The position numbers were made by a program, and so were the translations under genes. A DNA stretch of 64,000 nucleotides from Candidatus Lernaella stagnicola (GTDB lineage: Bacteria; Lernaellota; Lernaellaia; Lernaellales; Lernaellaceae), in the NCBI GenBank assembly GCA_030765525.1, contig JAVCCK010000007.1, forward strand, positions 120,246 through 184,245, given 5' to 3'. Positions 34,701-42,406 of this stretch are shown here, in pieces. Under the pieces are notes generated by a model. The model was not told where the DNA came from. It made no database searches and saw only the letters and a program-made list of their open reading frames with translations. The number at the start of each line of letters is the position of its first letter. Within the stretch, counting starts at the first letter, position 1.

Positions 34701-35138
34701 GTCGCCGACGCCCTGCAGTGGGGCAAGTACGCCGCGTATGGGATCGACAAGACGTTGGCGGAAGACCCGGACAAGGTGGTGATCGAGCACTGGCGCGACC
34801 GTGAACAGCTTCTTGGCGAGTCGCGCTACGCACCGCTTGACGTGCCCACCGAGGCGCGGCGGCATGTTCCAAAGCGGGAGCCGCAAGAAGCGGTCGGCGA
34901 TTTCGAAGAGGTCGACGGTGTGTTCACCGAGGCCGAGGCGCAGGCCGAAGCGCGGCGGTGCCTGGCGTGCGGGTATTGCGCGGTGTGCCGAAACTGTCTC
35001 GACAATTTCGGTTGCCCGGCCTTTTACCAGGAGGACGGCCGCATTCAGATCAATCCGATTCTGTGCGATGGATGCGGCACGTGCGTGCAGGTTTGCCCCA
35101 ACGGGGCGATCGTGCCGGTCGACGAGGTGGTATCATGA
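31722..35138 (+). CDS. iorA: Indolepyruvate ferredoxin oxidoreductase alpha subunit with inserted GltD/NfnL-like flavoprotein
   Basis: 1138 residues; ordinary IorA has about 600. The front part (1-550) is the TPP-dependent 2-oxoacid oxidoreductase: TYPGTPSSEIGDTF (about 36), the PFOR domain II region, and the TPP/Mg motif GDSTFFHSGMTGLLNSVHN (about 438) with DNSTTGMTGHQPHPG. Then comes a CRYCG cluster (about 560). A glutamate-synthase small-subunit-like module follows (about 610-1060), with CESACPLGLC, CRVCHHPCEDVC, FAD motif VVGAGPSGLACA (about 708) and NADPH motif VVIGGGNTAIDAA (about 839). The C-terminus has a Cys-rich ferredoxin (CLACGYCAVCRNC about 1080, CDGCGTCVQVCPNGA about 1115). iorB follows with an ATGA overlap. 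The fusion could connect 2-oxoacid oxidation directly to NAD(P)H. Confidence 0.88.
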   Translation: MHPLLAAANKRALLLGNEAIVRGALEAGVGFVSTYPGTPSSEIGDTFNLLHQEAGVGFEYSVNEKVALEVAAATAATGVRTLVAVKHVGVNVAADPLMTLAYIGVRGGFVLITADDPGCHSSQNEQDNRHYARLGKIPMLEPATPEDAFRLIQAAFDLSEKFETPFLLRTTTRVSHTRGVVSVGVLGERKTKGSFVPDKRRFTPVPAVARLRHPVVEANLEKIEQVFNDSPLNRTWGDGRFGILTSGVSACYVEDVVTRLGLTDHVHVLHLATTYPVPRRKLAEFVERVDQALVVEEGDTLLEDELRMASNRVGKLIRVFGKESGHFSKLGELGPDAVADALSQLFQLDEAREYRDAATALPGRPPILCPSCPHRATYYAVKLAVENEPMYLSDIGCYTLGFLPPLDVGDFFICMGSSASSAGGFSAVTDKPVIAFIGDSTFFHSGMTGLLNSVHNRRDLTLVVLDNSTTGMTGHQPHPGTPGGELPQADIEKIVRAAGVEHVATIDPLNTKASLLTIRELLSKTGLKVLISRSPCPLFARKALGEPRRETKYRVDPDKCRYCGRDSQGMQCELHPHADYALARGRARVLAGPADPDLYPEQAPAKMEHPPCESACPLGLCVQGYVNHIAAGRYREARTLIRQRLVMPHTVCRVCHHPCEDVCIRNDIDDPVAINRLKRFVMDNETDADRAAYIKWVRDTIRDNGRKVAVVGAGPSGLACAFDLRFRGYEVDVFEAESEAGGMCRYGIPGYRLPNDALAKDLEMIAGIGVTFHFGERFGRDFTEASLRADGFDAAYLAPGQWNGARLGIPGEDLPGVTDALALLRQVNTGTPVTLPGHVVVIGGGNTAIDAARTARRLGAAAVTLLYRRTRAQMPANDEEIDAALAEGVKLIELGAPQQVEKIDDRWRVSCAQMELSEPDEGGRPRPVPTGETFVVECDHVVTAIGQMAAVGADELPDVKVDRWGGIQAAREDAGTGNPFWFAGGDAVSGASSVADALQWGKYAAYGIDKTLAEDPDKVVIEHWRDREQLLGESRYAPLDVPTEARRHVPKREPQEAVGDFEEVDGVFTEAEAQAEARRCLACGYCAVCRNCLDNFGCPAFYQEDGRIQINPILCDGCGTCVQVCPNGAIVPVDEVVS

Positions 35139-35737
35139 ATCCGGATAAAACCACGCGCGTGTACCTTTGCGGCGTCGGCGGGCAGGGTAGCTTGACCGCC
35201 AGCCGGCTGCTGGGCGAGGCGGCGATGGCGGCGGACCTGCCGGTGACCGTATCGGAAGTTCACGGTATGAGCCAACGCGGCGGCATCGTGGAAAGCGCGG
35301 TGCTGATCGGCGGCGCGAAGAGTCCGCTCGTGGGACGGGGAGACGCCGATGTTCTGATGGCGTTCGAACCGCTGGAGGCGCTGCGGGCGCTGCCTTATTG
35401 CGGGGGTAAAACCGTCGCGGTGGTCAACACCCGGGCCATCGTGCCCTTTACCGTAACGCTCGGGCACGGCGAATATCCGGACCGCGATGATATCCTTGAG
35501 CAGGTGGCGGCGGTGTGCCGGCGATTGATTTCTTTCGACGCCACAACACTGGCTGAACAGGCCGGCAACGCCATGGCCGCGAACGCCGTTATGCTTGGCG
35601 CGGTTGCCGCAACCGGCGCTTTGCCGATGTCGGTTGAAGTCATTGAGCGTATCGTCACCGAGGGCGTGCCGGCGAAATTCCGGGCCACAAACCAACAAGC
35701 CTTCAACCTGGGGAAGGCGGCGGCGGCCGGCGGTTGA
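35135..35737 (+). CDS. iorB: Indolepyruvate ferredoxin oxidoreductase beta subunit
   Basis: 200 residues from ATG 35135, overlapping the iorA stop by four bases. PFOR gamma-type domain: YLCGVGGQGSLTASRLLGEAA (about 9-29), VSEVHGMSQRGGIVESAVLIG (about 38-58) and the closing FRATNQQAFNLGKAA. It completes the alpha-beta enzyme that decarboxylates arylpyruvates from aromatic amino acid transamination, with CoA, to aryl-acetyl-CoA. The coupled start fits one-to-one subunit ratio. Confidence 0.92.
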   Translation: MNPDKTTRVYLCGVGGQGSLTASRLLGEAAMAADLPVTVSEVHGMSQRGGIVESAVLIGGAKSPLVGRGDADVLMAFEPLEALRALPYCGGKTVAVVNTRAIVPFTVTLGHGEYPDRDDILEQVAAVCRRLISFDATTLAEQAGNAMAANAVMLGAVAATGALPMSVEVIERIVTEGVPAKFRATNQQAFNLGKAAAAGG

Positions 35738-35809
35738 CGCCCGGTCTCGGAAGTGCTTGGCTCCGCATAAGGATAATCCGCACATCATGATTCGTGGGGG
35801 GATGCAATT

Positions 35810-36367
35810 TTGAGATACAAAGTGCTCGCAATTCTTTTGACGATATTTTTGGCGTTCGCACTCGGTTGCAACAAGAAAACCGACGACACGGCCGCGCCGG
35901 CGCCCGCGCCGGGACAGAAGGCAGCGGTCAAACCGGAAGTCCCGACGGATTTGAGCGATCCGGGAAAAACAGTGCAAGCCTTTTTCATTGCGATCGACAT
36001 CATCCTGGATCGCGAGTATCAATTGGCCAATCGCACCCCGAACGAAGAACCGGAAAAAGCGCGACTGTACGGCGAGGCGATGAGCCGTCTGCGGCAGATG
36101 TTCGTCGCGGTCGATCACTTTCAAAACGTGGCCGCCTACCTGGACCTCATCCAATTGCAGAAAGTCGAAATCGATGAGAACGCCCGCATCGAAGGCGAAA
36201 CGGCAAAAGTCGGCGTGGAGCTTATCAAGGGCGACGACTTGAAAGTCGATCCGATGTATTTCGGCGAAAACGATAAGAAAAAAGCGCACGTGGCCGTCGA
36301 GTTGGTTAAAAAAGGCGAGCGCTGGCTGATTAAGGACTTCGGCGGTTTGTCCGCTACCGGCAGCTGA
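35810..36367 (+). CDS. Hypothetical lipoprotein
   Basis: 185 residues from TTG 35810 behind a run of six G; the nearby ATG at 35801 stops after three codons. The signal ends in lipobox FALGC (Cys about 20). A Pro/Ala-rich linker (about 26-45) precedes a globular alpha+beta domain (about 50-180; KTVQAFFIAIDIILDREYQLA and AKVGVELIKGDDLKVDP, then VKKGERWLIKDFGGL). The pattern resembles NTF2-like/DUF4878 lipoproteins, which bind small molecules or shape the envelope, but this is inference. A PHP gene follows after 2 bases. Confidence 0.65.
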   Translation: MRYKVLAILLTIFLAFALGCNKKTDDTAAPAPAPGQKAAVKPEVPTDLSDPGKTVQAFFIAIDIILDREYQLANRTPNEEPEKARLYGEAMSRLRQMFVAVDHFQNVAAYLDLIQLQKVEIDENARIEGETAKVGVELIKGDDLKVDPMYFGENDKKKAHVAVELVKKGERWLIKDFGGLSATGS

Positions 36368-36369
36368 AT

Positions 36370-37056
36370 ATGGCGCAGACTCCCGCCCTGAGGCGCATCG
36401 ACCTGCACATCCATACCGAATACTCCAAAACGTCGGAAGTGACCGTTGAGAAATTGGCGGCTTTTATTCGCGACCATCAATTACCGATGGCGACGGTAAC
36501 CGATTTCGGCACAATCCGCGCCTGTCGGGAACTACGCGAATTAGTGGATTGCCCGGTGTTTACCGGCGTCGAGGTTCGCGCGCCGCAAGGTGATTTTCTC
36601 GTTTTCTCCACCGATGAAGGATATTTGGACGACTTACCGGCCACGATCGGCGGCGTCGCCGAATTGCGGCACGACGAGGAAACGGCGGTGATTTGGGCGC
36701 ACCCTTTTGTCAACCAGCGGGCCAAAAGCTATGAAGTGATCGGCCTGCCGGAAGTTGAAAGCGTGTTGCCCCACGTGGATGGCATCGAGTTGTTCAACGG
36801 AACGATGATTTCGCTGCACCAACAAAATCTTCTGCGGCCCGGCTACTTCCAAAATTTAATGCGAATCGCCAGCGACATGGGGTTGGTTATGACCGGCGGC
36901 AGCGACGCCCACGAACCGCAGGTGTTGGGGCGGTGTTTTACCAGCTTTCTAGAAGAGATCGCCGATGCCGCGTCTTTGGTCGCGGCGCTCAAGGGGTGCC
37001 GGGCCATCCCGGGGTACGACCACGAGTTTTTCGGCGTCTCGATTCCGTTGGGGTGA
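36370..37056 (+). CDS. PHP-domain metal-dependent hydrolase
   Basis: 228 residues. Metal ligands of the PHP fold: DLHIHTEYSK (about 11-20), the Glu of FTGVEVRA (about 66), WAHPF (about 103) and GGSDAHE (about 175). The fold hydrolyses phosphoesters (histidinol phosphate, 3',5'-nucleotides). Here TVTDFGT replaces the usual TDHD/TDHG, so one ligand is changed from His. The substrate is unknown. It is the second gene of a short unit with the lipoprotein upstream. Confidence 0.75.
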   Translation: MAQTPALRRIDLHIHTEYSKTSEVTVEKLAAFIRDHQLPMATVTDFGTIRACRELRELVDCPVFTGVEVRAPQGDFLVFSTDEGYLDDLPATIGGVAELRHDEETAVIWAHPFVNQRAKSYEVIGLPEVESVLPHVDGIELFNGTMISLHQQNLLRPGYFQNLMRIASDMGLVMTGGSDAHEPQVLGRCFTSFLEEIADAASLVAALKGCRAIPGYDHEFFGVSIPLG

Positions 37057-37128
37057 TCCAGGCTTGATTATCGGCGGCTAAAGCGCGAAAAAGGAAGTTG
37101 ATCAGCGGCATATTGGGGACCGACCGCT

Positions 37129-37833
37129 ATGAAAATGTTCTACATTGCGACAATTTGTTGCCTGTTGGCGACCGTCGCATGGGCTGCCGAGCCGGGGCAG
37201 GTGCCCTTAGACACCGACCCCGCGGCCGATACAACCGAGCCTGAAAAGTCGGCTCGGCAAGCCTCGATGTCTTTGGGGCCCAACTACCTGTTGCTTCTGG
37301 ACCGCGACACCCGCGACATCGTCGGCGATCTGTACGGAGGAATGCTCTCGTTCCGCTACCATTTGCTTTCGTGGATTTCCGCCTCGGCATCGGTCGGCTA
37401 CCTCGGCGCCTATGGGAAACAAGAGGCCGACGTGGATTACGTTTCCTATCGCCGAGTGTCAACTACTTCGATCACGCCGATGGAGGCTGGTTTTCACGCC
37501 GAAATTCGCCCGGAAAAACGATTCAATCCGTATTTGGGCGCCACCGCCGGCGGCATGTATATGGCGATTCAGCAGGATCCGGAGAACATTCGCAGTAACG
37601 TGCCGATCTACTATGATGAATTGCGCGTTACCACGCACCAGTGGTTGCCGACGGCGGGGGGCGACGTGGGTTTCGACGTGCGTATCACCGAATGGGTGGG
37701 GGCTTATGCGTCGGGATTTTACCGCTGGAGCGCCACGACGACGATTCGCACGGAGTTACCAGGGGCGCAACGCAAGGACGAATTGGCCTTCAGCCACGCG
37801 GGCGGTGCGGCGGGCATCTGGGTGTATTTTTGA
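37129..37833 (+). CDS. Predicted outer-membrane beta-barrel protein
   Basis: 234 residues. A signal peptide (cleavage after WAA, about residue 21) is followed by a Thr/Pro-rich link and alternating strands with aromatic girdles: MLSFRYHLLSWISASASVGYLG, TPMEAGFHAEIRP, LGATAGGMYMAIQQD, VGAYASGFYRWSATTT. The final residue is Phe (GIWVYF), the outer-membrane assembly signal. About eight strands would fit an OmpW/OmpA-like small barrel. Function is unknown. It has no operon partners closer than 70 bases. Confidence 0.6.
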   Translation: MKMFYIATICCLLATVAWAAEPGQVPLDTDPAADTTEPEKSARQASMSLGPNYLLLLDRDTRDIVGDLYGGMLSFRYHLLSWISASASVGYLGAYGKQEADVDYVSYRRVSTTSITPMEAGFHAEIRPEKRFNPYLGATAGGMYMAIQQDPENIRSNVPIYYDELRVTTHQWLPTAGGDVGFDVRITEWVGAYASGFYRWSATTTIRTELPGAQRKDELAFSHAGGAAGIWVYF

Positions 37834-37839
37834 AATCGG

Positions 37840-37868
37840 TTGACAGAATGGCCCAATTCGCATAGAAA
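37840..37868 (+). promoter_or_regulatory. Promoter of the secreted-protein-lptE-holA unit
   Basis: Perfect TTGACA (37840-37845), 17-base spacer, TAGAAA (37863-37868, four of six). The start site near 37875 lies about 38 bases before the ATG at 37913. Confidence 0.6.
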
Positions 37869-37912
37869 GTTTCGACATTTTCAACAACGCAGCGATCCAA
37901 TCGGGGGACGAA

Positions 37913-38413
37913 ATGATGCGGAGAACGCTGGTATTTGCTTTGGTCACCGTACTTACGGTCGTGATGGCCGCAACCGCCTGGGGTGAAACCCGCGAACATG
38001 GTTCGAAAAAGGTTTCCATCGACGGTTCTTATCACAAACCGACCGCGGGTGTGAACATCGACCAAATGCGTGTTGAGTGGTGTAACGAAGGCCTAAAGTT
38101 CATTCGGTATCACATGGCCGCGTGGAAAGGCACCTACACACTGGAAGACATCTACGTCGTCGAAGACGGCAAGGTTGTCTACAAACGGTCTTCCGAGCGG
38201 AAACTTGGTCACAGTATTTCCTACACGGATTTGACCGATGGTAAGTACTTCTTTGATCGCATTTATTTGACCAAACCGGTCGCGCCCTTTACGCGGGAGA
38301 AAGGCGAAATCTGGTTCGTGATCTCCTACGAAAAAGAAGGCCAGCCGAAAGACGCGGTTGTCATTTGGAAAATGTCGGATAACTCAATCGACTGGAAGCC
38401 GCTGGAGAAGTGA
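37913..38413 (+). CDS. Hypothetical secreted protein
   Basis: 166 residues. A signal peptide MMRRTLVFALVTVLTVVMAATAWG is followed by a small mature domain rich in Tyr, Lys and aromatic residues (FIRYHMAAWKGTYTLEDIYVVEDGKVVYKRSS, then YFFDRIYLTKPVAPF). No cysteine pair or enzyme motif is seen. I do not recognise a family. The stop overlaps the lptE start (GTGA), so it may be an envelope partner of LptE or simply a co-transcribed neighbour. Confidence 0.6.
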   Translation: MMRRTLVFALVTVLTVVMAATAWGETREHGSKKVSIDGSYHKPTAGVNIDQMRVEWCNEGLKFIRYHMAAWKGTYTLEDIYVVEDGKVVYKRSSERKLGHSISYTDLTDGKYFFDRIYLTKPVAPFTREKGEIWFVISYEKEGQPKDAVVIWKMSDNSIDWKPLEK

Positions 38414-38973
38414 GACTCAACTCTTTTATGCCGAAACAGGGCGGGGATCGGTCGCAGGCCGGTTCCCGCTTTTTGCTTGCCGCCCTCCTGCTGGTGATAG
38501 CCGCCGCGGGTTGCGGGTATCATCTGGCGCGTCCGGGTAACAACCTGCCGCCCACTATCCGTCGCGTGGCCGTCCCGGTGCTGGAAAATCAAACAATGGA
38601 ACCGGGACTCGAAGCCCTGCTGACCGACCAGTTGCGCCGCCGCTTCGCCGAAAGCGGTTGGGTACGGATCAGCGCCGTGGACGACTCCGACGCCGTGCTT
38701 CTGGGCAAGGTCGTCAAATTCAAGACTAGTCCCATCGCCTTTAACGAAAGCGACTTCGCCGTGGAATATCGCGCCCAGATGAACGTCTGGGTACGTTTGG
38801 TGGATCGTGAAGGAAGGGTATTGTGGGAAGACCGAAATCTGGTAAAAGTGCGGGAGTACCGAAACATCGAAAACATCTTCGACAGCGAGGCGAACAAGCA
38901 AAACGCCATCGCCTGGCTGGCGCGGGAGATTTCCACCGAGGTGCACGACCGCATCTTTGACGGATTCGAGTAG
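38410..38973 (+). CDS. lptE: LPS-assembly lipoprotein LptE family
   Basis: 187 residues from a GTG overlapping the previous stop; ATG 38428 is an alternative start that keeps the whole signal. The lipobox IAAAGC (Cys about 37) is followed by GYHLARPGNNLPPTIRRVAVPVLENQTMEPGLEALLTDQLRRRF, the strong signature of LptE/RlpB in deltaproteobacteria. LptE plugs the LptD barrel at the outer membrane for LPS export. holA follows 2 bases after the stop, a frequent lptE-holA linkage, which supports the call. Confidence 0.85.
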   Translation: MRLNSFMPKQGGDRSQAGSRFLLAALLLVIAAAGCGYHLARPGNNLPPTIRRVAVPVLENQTMEPGLEALLTDQLRRRFAESGWVRISAVDDSDAVLLGKVVKFKTSPIAFNESDFAVEYRAQMNVWVRLVDREGRVLWEDRNLVKVREYRNIENIFDSEANKQNAIAWLAREISTEVHDRIFDGFE

Positions 38974-38975
38974 AT

Positions 38976-39965
38976 ATGCCGCTTTCGCACCTGGATAAAA
39001 GCCTCGCTGACGGACTCAAACCGGTCTATCTAATCGCCGGTTCGCAGTCCTACCAGCTTGAGCTCGCGCGGTCGATGATCGTGCGCCACGTACCCTTGGG
39101 CGCCATGGCAGATATGAACACCGATGTGTTTTATGTCGGCCAGGACAGCTTGTCGACTGTGCCGCGGCTGGCCAATAGCCTGCCGATGATGTCCAAGCGC
39201 CGCCTGATCGTGCTCAATGCGTGGCACAAGGTGAAGGCCAAGGAACGCGACGCGCTAACCGAATATTTGCAGTCACCGGCCGATTTCACGGTGCTGGTGC
39301 TGTTGGCCGAAAAACTCGACGGACGGGCGAAGTTCACCAAACTGGCCAAGAAGTACGGGCTTGTGCTGGAATTCGATCGACTCTACGAAAGCAAAATGCG
39401 CCCTTGGGTCGCGGCCATCGCGCGGGATCAGGAAGTGGACATAGATCGCGACGCGGTGGAGTACCTCGTACGGGCCGTCGGGGCGGATTTGGCGGCGGCG
39501 GCGCGCGAAATCGAGAAAGCCGCGATCCACGCCGGCGGCAAGGCGGTTACCGCAGACGACCTGTCGGCGGTGATGTCTTCGGTCAAGGAGCAGTCCTTCT
39601 ATGAACTGTTCGACGCGGTGACCGCGCGCAAAACGGCTGAGGCCCTGCGTGTGGTCAAGGAGATCATCGACCAAGGGCAGGCGCCGCTGGGTGTGTTGGC
39701 GATGTTCGGCCGCGCGTTGCGGCAACTGGTGGTAGCGCGTCTGTTGGCGCGGGACCGAGTCGACGACCAGCAGTTGGCGCGAGCGCTGGGCACGACGCCG
39801 TGGGCCGCGAAAAAGGTCAAGGGGCAGGCGAGGGCGTTCAGCGACGCCGCGCTCCGTAAAGCGCTGGTGACGTTATCGAAGGTCGATTTAATGCTGAAGG
39901 ACGGCCGCAGTCATGACCGGGCCATCCTGGAACGAATGATTCTGGATTTGTGTCGGCGCAGCTAG
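38976..39965 (+). CDS. holA: DNA polymerase III delta subunit
   Basis: 329 residues, the usual length. HolA opens the beta clamp in the clamp-loader complex. The family opening PVYLIAGSQSYQLELARSMI (about 13-32), the AAA-like middle (RLIVLNAWHKVKAKERDAL, VLVLLAEKLDGRAKFTKL) and the C-terminal helical collar (GQARAFSDAALRKALVTLSKVDLMLKDGR) are present; there is no P-loop, as expected. Its TAG stop shares the CTAG with the stop of rpsT on the opposite strand. Confidence 0.9.
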   Translation: MPLSHLDKSLADGLKPVYLIAGSQSYQLELARSMIVRHVPLGAMADMNTDVFYVGQDSLSTVPRLANSLPMMSKRRLIVLNAWHKVKAKERDALTEYLQSPADFTVLVLLAEKLDGRAKFTKLAKKYGLVLEFDRLYESKMRPWVAAIARDQEVDIDRDAVEYLVRAVGADLAAAAREIEKAAIHAGGKAVTADDLSAVMSSVKEQSFYELFDAVTARKTAEALRVVKEIIDQGQAPLGVLAMFGRALRQLVVARLLARDRVDDQQLARALGTTPWAAKKVKGQARAFSDAALRKALVTLSKVDLMLKDGRSHDRAILERMILDLCRRS

Positions 39966-40228
39966 ATTTGTGCGGCGTGGACGGCTTTGGCCAAGCGCGC
40001 GATCCGGCGGCTGGCGGTTTTTTTCTTCAACACGCCTTTGCTGGCCGCTTTATTCAACTCCCGCATCGTCAGGCGGAGCTGCTGCTCGGTCGTTTCGGCG
40101 TTGCCGGCGATGATGGCGCCACGCAACGACTTGGTTTGCGTACCCACGCGGGTCCGGATGGACCGGTTGCGCGCCCGGCGCTTGATGTTCTGGCGGATTC
40201 GCTTTTCCGCGCTCTTATGATTGGCCAC
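39962..40228 (-). CDS. rpsT: 30S ribosomal protein S20
   Basis: 88 residues, strongly basic. MANHKSAEKRIRQNIKRRARN at the start and AASKGVLKKKTASRRIARLAKAV near the end are diagnostic. The adjacency of rpsT and holA is widespread. The ribosome site CAGGAGGCAGAA is close to the ATG. A single CTAG (39962-39965) serves as stop for both this gene and holA. Confidence 0.96.
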   Translation of the reverse strand: MANHKSAEKRIRQNIKRRARNRSIRTRVGTQTKSLRGAIIAGNAETTEQQLRLTMRELNKAASKGVLKKKTASRRIARLAKAVHAAQI

Positions 40229-40299
40229 GTTCTGCCTCCTGATTTATCAATCTCGTTCAAAACACGAACGGCGTAGTTTCGTAAAACACAGGGTTCGAA

Positions 40300-40328
40300 T
40301 AATTAGCCGCAAGGTCGGCGAATGTCAA
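40300..40328 (-). promoter_or_regulatory. Promoter of rpsT
   Basis: On the minus strand TTGACA (40323-40328) and TAATTA (40300-40305) with a 17-base spacer, giving a leader of about 65 bases before rpsT. The -10 matches poorly, the -35 perfectly. Confidence 0.45.
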
Positions 40329-40388
40329 GGTCTTTTTCCCTTTTCTTGGATCGTTTTGCCTTGACGCGCTGCTTCAAGAAATGGTACA

Positions 40389-40394
40389 TAAAAT
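40389..40394 (+). promoter_or_regulatory. Candidate -10 box of the acyl-CoA dehydrogenase promoter
   Basis: TAAAAT (five of six) sits 2 bases before the palindromic operator. No matching -35 at 17 bases is evident; TTGACG at 40361-40366 is 22 bases away. Confidence 0.35.
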
Positions 40395-40395
40395 T

Positions 40396-40423
40396 GTTTC
40401 TGAATGAGTACTCATTCAGAAAC
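40396..40423. promoter_or_regulatory. Perfect 28-bp palindrome, TetR-type operator
   Basis: Each half is GTTTCTGAATGAGT, and the two halves are exact reverse complements with no spacer (centre between 40409 and 40410). The GAATGAGT/ACTCATTC core is the type bound by TetR-family repressors of fatty-acid degradation genes. It overlaps the predicted transcription start of the acyl-CoA dehydrogenase, about 65 bases before its ATG. No TetR gene lies in the window. Confidence 0.7.
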
Positions 40424-40488
40424 CGCTTCGCGGCAACCGAATCGCTCTGGCGATTGTAGTTTTATCGTCTACCTGAAGGAGAAATCGC

Positions 40489-42348
40489 ATGGACCATTAT
40501 CTTGTTGACGAGCGGGACGTCCGCTTCGTTCTGGAAGACTATTTGAACGTTGGCCAATTGGCGGAGTACGAAAAGTACCAGGAAGTCGGCTTTGACTGGG
40601 ATACCGCTTGGGCGATGGTGCAGACCGCGTTGCAGGTGGCGAAAGACGTCATCGCGCCGATCAACGAAATCGGCGACAAGGAAGGAATCACCTTCGAAGA
40701 CGGTAAAGTGACGGTGCCGGAAGCTTTCCACCCCGCGTACAAAGCCTTCATCGACAACGGCTTCCTCGTGCTATCCGGCAACCCCGAATGGGGCGGCTTG
40801 GGTTGGCCGGCCGTCATCAACATGCAAATTATGGAGTTCATGTGCGGCGCCGGCTCGGCGTTCACCATGTTTCCGGAATTGGCCATTGGCGCCGCCCGCA
40901 TGTTTGATGCCTTCGCCAACGACGAACTGAAAAACAAGTACCTGCCCAAGATGTTCAGCGGCGAATGGGGCGGCACCATGTGCTTGACCGAGCCGGGGGC
41001 GGGATCCGATGTCGGCGCGCTGAAAACAATTGCGACGCGCAACGACGACGGCAGCTTCAACATTACCGGCACCAAGCTTTTCATCTCCTCGGGAGATCAC
41101 GACCTGACCGAAAACATTATCCACCCCGTGTTGGCTCGCGTCGAAGGCGCGCCGGCCGGTATCAAGGGCATCAGCCTGTTCCTCGTGCCGAAAGTTTGGG
41201 TCAACGACGACGGTACCTTGGGTGACGGAAATGACGTGGTCTGCGGCAGCATCGAACACAAGATGGGCATCAAGGGGTCGGCCACTTGTACGTTGAACTT
41301 CGGCGAAGGCGGCAAGTGCATCGGCTGGCTCGTGGGCAAAGAGAACGAAGGCATCAAGTACATGTTCATGATGATGAACGAGGCGCGCTTGTACGTCGGC
41401 CTGCAGGCTGGTTCGCTGGCCGGCACGGCGTACATGAATGCCGTAGCGTACGCCAAAGAGCGCGTGCAGTTCCGTCACATCAAGGATATGGCCAAGCACG
41501 ACGCCCCGGGCGTGCCGATCGTCGAGCACCCGGACGTGCGCCGCATGCTGATGCACTGCAAGGCTTTCTCAGAAGGCTTCCGCGCGATGTTGGCCAAGAC
41601 GGCGTTTTACGAAGACCTATCGCACGTCACCGAGGGGGCCGCGAAAGAGCGCTACCACGGCCTCGTCGAATTGTTCGTGCCGATCGCCAAGGCTTACATC
41701 ACGGACTGGACCTACCACGTGACGGAGCAGGCGATTCAGGTCTACGGCGGCTACGGTTACTGCTCGGAATATCCGGTGGAACAGTACGCCCGCGACGCGA
41801 AGATCCTTTCGCTGTACGAAGGCACCAACGGCATCCAGGCGCTGGACCTGTTGGGTCGCAAGCTGACGATCAATCGCGGCATGTTGTTCATGTACTTCAT
41901 GCAAGACCTGTCCAGCTTCTGCCAGAAGAACGGCAAAGACGAAGGTCTGGGCGATCTGGTCAAGAAACTGCAAAAAGCGCAAGAAGCGCTGGCCGGTACC
42001 GTCATGGGCATGGCTGGATACATGAAGAAGGAAACCTTCAACGAGAAGATCGTGCCGGTTCTGCAGGCGCGCCCCTTCCTCGACATGTTCGGCCACATCC
42101 TGATGTCGCACCTGTTGCTGGAGATGGCATTTATCGCGCAGGAAAAACTGAACGCGCTGTTTGCCGAAAAGGGCGTGGAAGACGATGCCGCGAAAAAGGC
42201 GTTGATCAAGGACAACGACGAAGCGAAGTTCCTCTGGGGCAAAATGATGTCCGCGAAGTGGTTCGTGAACAATATCCTGCCCGAAGCCTTCGTAATCGCC
42301 GACTATTTCAAGACCAATGACCTGAGCGCGCTGGAAATCGAGTTCTAG
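40489..42348 (+). CDS. Acyl-CoA dehydrogenase (DmdC-like long form)
   Basis: 619 residues with FAD-dependent dehydrogenase domains: N-terminal helical domain (about 1-160), middle beta domain (MCLTEPGAGSDVGALKT, about 164-180; TGTKLFISSGDHDL), and the C-terminal helical domain with the catalytic region YEGTNGIQALDLLGRK (about 444). A further C-terminal extension (about 470-619) is typical of the 590-620-residue DmdC-like subfamily. It oxidises acyl-CoA in beta-oxidation or acts on methylthio-acyl-CoA; sequence does not separate these. A strong GAAGGAG ribosome site precedes the ATG. It is monocistronic, flanked by the palindromic operator and a strong terminator. Confidence 0.92.
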   Translation: MDHYLVDERDVRFVLEDYLNVGQLAEYEKYQEVGFDWDTAWAMVQTALQVAKDVIAPINEIGDKEGITFEDGKVTVPEAFHPAYKAFIDNGFLVLSGNPEWGGLGWPAVINMQIMEFMCGAGSAFTMFPELAIGAARMFDAFANDELKNKYLPKMFSGEWGGTMCLTEPGAGSDVGALKTIATRNDDGSFNITGTKLFISSGDHDLTENIIHPVLARVEGAPAGIKGISLFLVPKVWVNDDGTLGDGNDVVCGSIEHKMGIKGSATCTLNFGEGGKCIGWLVGKENEGIKYMFMMMNEARLYVGLQAGSLAGTAYMNAVAYAKERVQFRHIKDMAKHDAPGVPIVEHPDVRRMLMHCKAFSEGFRAMLAKTAFYEDLSHVTEGAAKERYHGLVELFVPIAKAYITDWTYHVTEQAIQVYGGYGYCSEYPVEQYARDAKILSLYEGTNGIQALDLLGRKLTINRGMLFMYFMQDLSSFCQKNGKDEGLGDLVKKLQKAQEALAGTVMGMAGYMKKETFNEKIVPVLQARPFLDMFGHILMSHLLLEMAFIAQEKLNALFAEKGVEDDAAKKALIKDNDEAKFLWGKMMSAKWFVNNILPEAFVIADYFKTNDLSALEIEF

Positions 42349-42367
42349 GGCGACGCAAAGACTCATC

Positions 42368-42406
42368 AAGGCCTCGGGAACCGCACTGGTCCCGGGGCCT
42401 TTTTTT
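42368..42406 (+). terminator. Intrinsic terminator after acyl-CoA dehydrogenase
   Basis: AAGGCCTCGGGA...TCCCGGGGCCTT forms a 12-position stem with one mismatch and a 10-base loop, followed by TTTTTTT. It isolates the dehydrogenase from the next unit. Confidence 0.9.
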
